Below are positions 9,362 through 14,897 of a DNA stretch of 14,897 nucleotides, piece after piece. The stretch is from Conidiobolus incongruus B7586 (taxonomy: Eukaryota > Entomophthoromycota > Entomophthoromycetes > Entomophthorales > Conidiobolaceae). The stretch is taken from NCBI GenBank assembly GCA_000697335.1, contig JNEM01014344.1, positions 1 to 14,897 of the forward strand, written 5' to 3'. Position numbers and translations under genes: made by a program. Within the stretch, counting starts at the first letter, position 1. Each line of letters opens with the position of its first letter. The notes under the pieces are model-generated. The model saw only the letters and a list, made by a program, of their open reading frames with translations, did no database searches and was not told the DNA's origin.

Positions 9362-10922
9362 TATTAACCTAAAAAAAAATAATAAAATCAAAAACATTTA
9401 TATTATTACTAATAACTTAATTTATATTTAAAAAAATTAACTTTAACTAAATAATTAATATCTATAATATTTATTAATTAAATATATTATTAAATGATAA
9501 TATTAAATTATTAATTGGTAATAATATAAACCTTTGAATTTTACTTAAGATAAGTTATAAATTTGTAGGTTTTTGGTGATAAAAAAATTAAAACCTAATA
9601 TAATTACCTTTAGTTTTTCTTACTTCTTTAAGTTTATAAGGTATAGAATTAATTAACTTTTTATACTGAGAAAGGTTAATTTTATTCTATACTTCTTAAA
9701 TATATTTTTAAAGTTGATTTAAATTTTTAATTAGGGGGAAAACTTTAATAACTTTTTTTAACTAATTCTAAAGATATTTAACTAGATTAAAATTAAATTG
9801 AAATAACTACTTTATAACTATTATCTTATTATTATTAAGTTATTTAATAATAAAAGTTATAATATAACAAAAAACATTATTTTACTAGAAAAAAATATTA
9901 TATTTGTTTAACCTATATGTTTAATGGTTTTTATTAATTTATTATTTAGAATATTTTAGTAAATTTTAATATTAATTCTACTATTAACTTTATAAAGATA
10001 CTTTATTCATAAAGATAATTTATATCCCTAAATAATAATAAACCTATTATTCTATTTTTAGGGAAAATTAACATAATAGTTATAAACTAATTTTGTATTT
10101 TTTTTATAATATTTCACTTTTTTATCAAATCTACTAAAATATATTTTTGTTTTATTAAACAATAACCTTATTATAATTAGATTTAATTTAATATTAATAT
10201 TGATATTTAAACTCTTATTTAATTTAATAATAGGATTTCTTTAATTAAAGGTGTTTTTTCTTAAAATATAAGTAGTATCTATGCTAATATAAAATATTAA
10301 TAATAGTATTAATAATAACTAATATTCTTATATAGTTTTATAGTTCTTGTTATATTTCTATAATTATAATATATTTGTTTATATTAACCAACCTACAAAT
10401 TTACTTCTTATTATATTTATTTATAATTTTAATATGTTTAAGTTTTAGTTTAAATGTTTCTTTATTATTATTCTTAATAGCCCTAACTATAATAAAATAA
10501 CTAACAATAATAATTCTAGCAATATCATAAGTTAATTTACTTTCTTTATAGAGTTAATTAATTTACAAGTAGATTTTTTTAGAAAGTGATTTAAACATAA
10601 TAATATTAATAAGAAATTTAATATATTTATAAAATATTATATAAAATAATAGCAAAAAGAGAAAAAAAATATGGTTATATATTATTAAATATATCCTTTT
10701 ATCTTAAAAACTACTAAATTTACAACTTATCTTAGTTAAATATTAAAGGTATATATTTTTGCATATAGTATACTAAATATATTTTAATATATTTATTTAT
10801 TATTAAATAATATACTTTAATTATATATTATAGTTTTAAATAATCTAATATATATCATTGTTTTAGCTATTAATTAAAATATATATATTTTTAATCTTAT
10901 AACCTACTTTTATATATTATTA
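9362..10922 (-). mobile_element. Tc1-like transposon copy B, complete length
   Basis: A 1561-base copy in the minus orientation inside D, with TA at 9360-9361 and 10923-10924. Inner end motifs are at 9550-9561 and 10719-10730; the outer ones are degenerate (left about 9378-9388, right 10896-10907). It is the most eroded of the four: sample lines hold 5-8 G+C per 60. Its right terminus is so changed that it is only recognisable by alignment with C. Removing B restores D's frame as in copy C. Confidence 0.85.
9588..10598 (-). pseudogene. Tc1-like transposase remnant, copy B
   Basis: The gene reads from ATG at 10598-10596 to a stop at 9590-9588, about 337 codons. The ATG is kept here, while A, C and D have ATA at the same place, which supports this as the family's start. 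The order of the regions is as in copy C. Stops are frequent throughout, so no domain would be made. It is the oldest-looking coding remnant of the family in the window; I did not resolve every catalytic position. Confidence 0.8.
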
Positions 10923-11382
10923 TATAAGTAAAATATTACTATAATAATATAATAAATACTATAAAACTATATAAGACTATTAGTTAATACTAATACTATT
11001 ATATATATTTTATATTATTATAGATATCATTTATATTTTAAGAAAAAACACACTTAATTAAAAAAATCTTATTATAAAACTAACTAAGAATTTAAATATT
11101 ATTATTAATATTTAACTAAAACTAATTAGAGTAAAGTTATTTAATTTAATAAAATATATTCTATTAAATTTAATTAAAAAGTTAAATATTTTAAAAAAGA
11201 TACAAAATTATTTTATAACTATTATGTTAATTTTACCCAAAAGTATAATAATAGGTTAATTATTATTTAAGGATATATATTATCTTTAAATATAAAATAT
11301 CTTTATAAAGCTAATAAAGGAATAAATATTACAATATATTACATTATTCTAAAAAAAGAATTGAAAAAATCATTGTATAATA

Positions 11383-11604
11383 CACTAACCCACAAAAGTA
11401 AGTTATAAAATCAAAAACACCTATATTTTTACTAATAACTTAATTAATATTTAATGAAATAAACCTAAATTAAATAATTAAAATCTATTATATTTATTAG
11501 TTATATATATCATTAAATGATGATATTTAGCTATTAATTGGTTAAAATATAAACTTTTAGATTTTACCTAAGGTGAGTTATAAATTTGTAGGTTTTTGGT
11601 GATA
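11383..11604 (-). repeat. 3' inverted-repeat region of copy C with two direct motifs
   Basis: The outer motif GTAAGTTATAAA is at 11398-11409 and the inner GTGAGTTATAAA at 11573-11584, 175 bases apart and in the same direction. Both probably bind the transposase N-terminal domain. The sequence between them is not shared with the other end of the element; only the motifs are. Confidence 0.75.
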
Positions 11605-11611
11605 AAAAAAA

Positions 11612-12628
11612 TTAAAACCTAGTGTATCTACTTTTAACTTTACTAACTTCTTTAAGTTTGTGGGGTATAGAATCAACTAACTTCTTATACTAAGAAGGGT
11701 TAATCTTGTTCTATGTTTCTTAAACATATTTCTAAAGTTGATTTAAATTTTTTACTAGGGGGAAAGCTTTAATTGCTTTTTTTAACTAATTTTAAAGGTG
11801 TTTAATTAGATTAAAGTTAAGAGATTAAAGAAACTACTTTATAACTGTTATCTTATTATTATTATGCTATTTGGTAATAAAAGCTATAGTATAACAAAAG
11901 GTATTATCTTACTAGAAAATAACATCAGATTTGTTTAACCTATATTATTCAATGGTTTTTTTCAATTCATTGTTTAGAATACTTTAGTACATCTCAGCAT
12001 TAATTCCCTTATTAATTTTATAAAAATACCCTACACCTAAAAACAATATACATCCCCAAATAATAATTAACCTATCATTATACTTTTGGGTAGAATTAAT
12101 ATAATAGTTACAAAGTAGGTTTGTATTTTTTTTGAAGCATTTAGCTTTTTTATTAAATCTACTAAAGTATATTTTTGTTTTATTAGACTAAATAACCTTA
12201 CTCTAATTAGTTTTAGTTTAACATTAGTAGTGACATTTAAACTCCTATCTAGCTTTATAATAGGATTTCTTTAGTTGGGGGTGTTTTTTCTTAAAGTGTA
12301 AATAGTATCTATGCTAATGTAAAGTACATATAATAGTATTAGTGCTAACTAATATTCTTATATAGTTTTATAATTCCTGCTGTATTTCTACAGTAGTATT
12401 ACACTTGCTTGTATTAATTAACCTACAGATATACTTCTTATCATATTCATCTATAATCTTAGCATGTTTAAGTTTAAGTTTAAATGTTTCTTTATTGCTA
12501 TTCTTAATAACTTTAACTATAGTAGACTAGCTAACACTAGTAATACTAGCAATATCATAAGTTGATTTATTTTTTTTATAAAGTTGATTGATACACAAGT
12601 AGATTTTTTTAGAGAGGGATTTAGGTAT
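11612..12628 (-). pseudogene. Tc1-like (DD34E) transposase, copy C: full frame with RIP stops
   Basis: Reading from ATA (12628-12626; ATG in copy B) to TAA (11614-11612) gives 339 codons in a single frame with no length change. About 21 internal stops, all TAA or TAG and none TGA, interrupt it; each can come from CAA, CAG or TGG by C to T at CpA on either strand. Domains: helix-turn-helix DNA-binding region in residues 1-110; first catalytic site at residue 149, now Asn in Trp-Ser-Asn-Lys-Thr; a Trp-Gly-Cys block near residue 192; second Asp kept at residue 241 (11908-11906); third site now Lys in Asn-Leu-Ile-Lys-His, 34 residues on. The family is Tc1, DD34E. It is inactive. Confidence 0.9.
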
Positions 12629-12730
12629 AATGATAATAATAAAAAGAATTTAGTATATTTGTAAAATATTATATAAAATAATAACAAAGAGAGAAAAAAG
12701 ATATGGTTATATATTATTAAATATATCCCC

Positions 12731-12954
12731 TTATCTCAAAAACCTACAAATTTATAACTCACCTTAGTTAAATATTAAGGGTTAATATTTTTGCTAATAG
12801 TTTACTAAATATATTTAAATATATTTATTTATTATTAAATAATATACCTTAATTATATAATATAGTTTTAAATAATCTAATATATATAATTGTTTTAGTT
12901 ATTAATTAAAATATATATATTTTTGATTTTATGACTCACTTTTACAGGTTAGTG
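12731..12954 (-). repeat. 5' inverted-repeat region of copy C with two direct motifs
   Basis: The inner motif TTTATAACTCAC is at 12751-12762 and the outer TTTATGACTCAC at 12928-12939, 177 bases apart, in the opposite direction to those at the other end. This region aligns with the left ends of A (2374-2600) and D (228-460). Between it and the transposase start (12629-12730) is a short AT-rich leader in which a promoter would lie, but none can be named. Confidence 0.75.
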
Positions 12955-13512
12955 TATAAGTTAATTAAATTCAATGTTATTTTCTAATAAGATAATGCTT
13001 TTTGTTATAATATAACTTTTAATACCAAATAACTTAAAAATAACAATATAAAAATTATAAAATGGTTTCTTAAACATTGTAACTTTAACCTAATTAAATA
13101 ATTTTGGAATCAGTTAAAAAAAGATTAAAACTTTCCCTTTAATAAAAGATTTAAATTAGTTTTAAAAATATATTTAAGAAGAATAAAACAAGATTAACAC
13201 TTTTTAATATAAGAAGTTAATTGATTTTACATCTTATAAACTTAAAAAAGTTAGAAAAGCTAAAGTTAGATATATTAAGTTTAATTTTTTTTACTAAAAA
13301 CCTACAAATTTATAACTCACTTTAGGAAAAATTTAAGAGTTTATATTTTAATCATTTAATAACTAAATAATATGATTTAATGATATATATTATTAATAAA
13401 CTTAATAAATTTTAATTATTTAACTTAAGTTGATATTATTAAATATAAAGTAAGTTATTAGTAAAAATAAATCTGTTTTTGATTTTATAACTCATTTTTA
13501 TAAGTTAATATA

Positions 13513-14897
13513 TAAAAATATAAACTTTTAATAAATTAGAAAATAATTTTAAAGAAAATTATTGAAAAGATTAAATATAATGATCAAAAGAAAAACTCTC
13601 TTAACTAAAACATATAAATTGAATAAAATGATTAATTAGGCAATTAATAAGATTTATTTAAATATATTCAATATTACACATAAAATAAATCTATAAGCTA
13701 TTAAAATATATATATTTTCAAAATAAAGTTTAAGTTAATTAATAAGGAATATTTTAATAATATATTCTTTTCTGATTTTTAAAATATTATAATTATGATT
13801 TATAATATTATTCATTTTATAATTGAATTTTGCTACCTAAAAAATTAACTTTTTAAAATTTACTCTAATTTAATTAAATCTTAAAAGATTAATATTTTTA
13901 TTTTCAAGCTTTATAATAATACTCTTATTAAAGAAATTAAAACTCTATTAAAAGTTAATAAAGGTTGCTACTATTGTTAAAAAATTTAAATTAACTTTAA
14001 AATTAATAAATATTGTTAAAAAAATTAACATTAGTTTAGTCTATAATAATCTTAATTTATTAACTACAAATCAAATTTAAATGATATTAATATAATCTTA
14101 AAATCATTTTTATATAATTAATTTATAGATTCTAAATATATCTATAAAAGTTTTAATAAATTATTAATTTTATAAATGAAATTATATATACTAATGAGAT
14201 TTTAGTTATTAAATTATTAGAAATTAAAAATATTGTAGTAATTAATCTATCTTATAATTTTTTATCTTTAATTATTATTTTATAATTAATTATAATTAGT
14301 GATTCTATAGATATATTTTTTAATATTATAATTAACTCTAGTCATTTTAATTATAATATTTTTTTTTATTTTAACATTATCAACACCTATTTAAAAAAAT
14401 ATTAAATAATAAAAATATATTAATAGTTTAATACAATATAGATCTAACATTCTATTTAAATATCTTTTATTACTTCCCAACTACTCCTAATATATTAAAT
14501 TTTTAACTGGTAATATTAGTTATAATTTTATACTAAGTTAAAAATAATTTCAATATTATAATTTAATATATATGAATATTACACTATAATGTCATAAATC
14601 TATTTTTTTTATATTTTAAAAATGAATTAATATAATTAATATTTAAAAATTTATATTACCTTACTATAAAGCTATAAATTAACTTATTTAATACTAATTC
14701 TATAATTATAAAAGATTATTATAATATTAATAATAAAAGTTAAAATAGAAAATTAATTAAAAACCATATTAATTTATAAAGTTATTTTTTTTAATATAAA
14801 TCCATTAATTTTTAATTTATTAATTTAAATAAATTTACATTTAATAGTTATTTTTTGAATAATATTATAAGATAATTTATCAATATTTTTAAATTTT
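13513..14897 (+). mobile_element. RT2, right part: Ty3/Gypsy retroelement, gag to presumed protease region
   Basis: It continues the fragment at 1-225 and aligns collinearly with RT1 from about 1506 to 2373 and then 3936 to about 4481. The zinc-knuckle-like Lys-Gly-Cys-Tyr-Tyr-Cys tract near 13962-13985 and the TCAAAACCT/CACCTATTT type landmarks are shared. It has no Tc1-like insertion where RT1 carries copy A. It leaves the window before the reverse transcriptase. RT2 is the outermost and so the oldest layer, with many breaks. Confidence 0.82.

Larger units (their letters stand above)
11383..12954 (-). mobile_element. Tc1-like transposon copy C, complete and least mutated
   Basis: A 1572-base copy in the minus orientation inside D, with TA at 11381-11382 and 12955-12956. 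Its terminal repeats are the best kept: left CACTAACCCACAAAAGTAAG and right, reversed, CACTAACCTGTAAAAGTGAG. It keeps far more CpA and TpG than its neighbours, so it is likely the youngest or the least RIP-exposed copy. It interrupts D's transposase beside a tract corresponding to its own TTGAATAATATAGG. It serves here as the reference copy of the family. Confidence 0.92.
9146..13283 (+). pseudogene. Tc1-like transposase remnant of copy D, in three pieces
   Basis: Coding pieces are 9146-9361, 10925-11382 and 12955-13283, separated by copies B and C. The start codon position (ATA, 9146-9148) straddles the end of the RT1 duplication, so RT1 landed on the start of this gene. The order of the pieces follows copy C: N-terminal DNA-binding part, the region up to the Trp-Gly block, then the part with the second Asp (near 12983) and the Asn-Leu-Ile-Glu/Lys region (near 13095). 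It is mutated throughout with many TAA/TAG stops, and one base is missing near the end compared with C. It is inactive. Confidence 0.8.
228..13510 (+). mobile_element. Tc1-like transposon D, split by three later insertions
   Basis: D is a Tc1/mariner-superfamily transposon, transposase on the plus strand, present as four pieces: 228-552, 9148-9361, 10925-11382 and 12955-13510. Both ends carry the family terminus (a CACTAACC-type end followed by a GTAAGTYATAAA-type motif), flanked by TA at 226-227 and 13511-13512. Removing RT1 (553-9142 plus its 5-base duplication), B and C (each with its TA duplication) leaves about 1551 bases, the same size as copies A, B and C. End motifs: outer 243-254 and 13484-13495, inner 420-431 and 13309-13320. 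It was inserted into RT2. It is inactive because its transposase is split in three places and mutated throughout. Confidence 0.85.

Noticed and set aside
9360-12956. Idea that RIP first created the TA sites used by B, C and D
   Set aside because: At these three sites the less mutated relative (copy C, or RT1 for D's site) already has TA at the same place, so RIP was not needed.
1-14897. Short open frames scattered over both strands as possible host genes
   Set aside because: They are short, A/T-driven, and all lie within recognised element DNA; none has a codon pattern or motif of its own.
1-14897. Mitochondrial or plastid DNA, suggested by the very high A+T
   Set aside because: No organelle gene or RNA is present, and every part belongs to nuclear transposable elements with target duplications.
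1-14897. A centromere core
   Set aside because: RIP-mutated transposon nests do form some fungal centromeres, but sequence alone cannot tell a centromere from any other AT-rich block.

Overview
The window holds no host gene. It is very A+T-rich (hand counts of scattered 60-base lines give about 5 to 15 G+C each), and all of it can be assigned to seven transposable-element copies stacked inside one another. CpA/TpG is scarce, TpA is abundant, and the surviving C residues sit mostly in CpT and CpC. In the best-preserved transposase every premature stop is TAA or TAG and none is TGA. That is the mark of repeat-induced point mutation (RIP), so the DNA most likely comes from a filamentous ascomycete (Pezizomycotina). 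The species cannot be named.

Layout, outermost first. (1) RT2, part of a Ty3/Gypsy retroelement, is seen at 1-225 and 13513-14897 and runs off both ends. (2) D, a Tc1-like transposon (228-13510), sits in RT2. (3) RT1, a complete-length but broken Ty3/Gypsy chromovirus of the same family as RT2 (553-9142, TSD ATTAT), sits in D at D's transposase start codon. (4) Inside RT1 lie Tc1-like copy A (2374-3933, plus) and a mariner element M (7751-9060, plus, in the 3' LTR). (5) D carries two more Tc1-like copies, B (9362-10922, minus) and C (11383-12954, minus). Taking the insertions out restores D to about 1.55 kb and RT1 to about 5.7 kb, which match their families. RT2 is collinear with RT1 and gives an empty-site control for A.

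The four Tc1-like copies belong to one family of about 1.56 kb with a DD34E transposase of about 338 residues. Each end carries two direct copies of a 12-base motif (GTGAGTYATAAA) about 170-180 bases apart, an IR/DR end structure like that of Sleeping Beauty-type Tc1 elements. M is a DD34D mariner by the spacing of its last two catalytic positions.

No element can work as it stands. C is the least mutated: it keeps one 339-codon frame with no length change, broken only by about 21 RIP-type stops. B is the most eroded. The locus is best read as a silenced repeat block hit by RIP more than once. I saw no RNA gene, CRISPR array, host promoter or host coding region.
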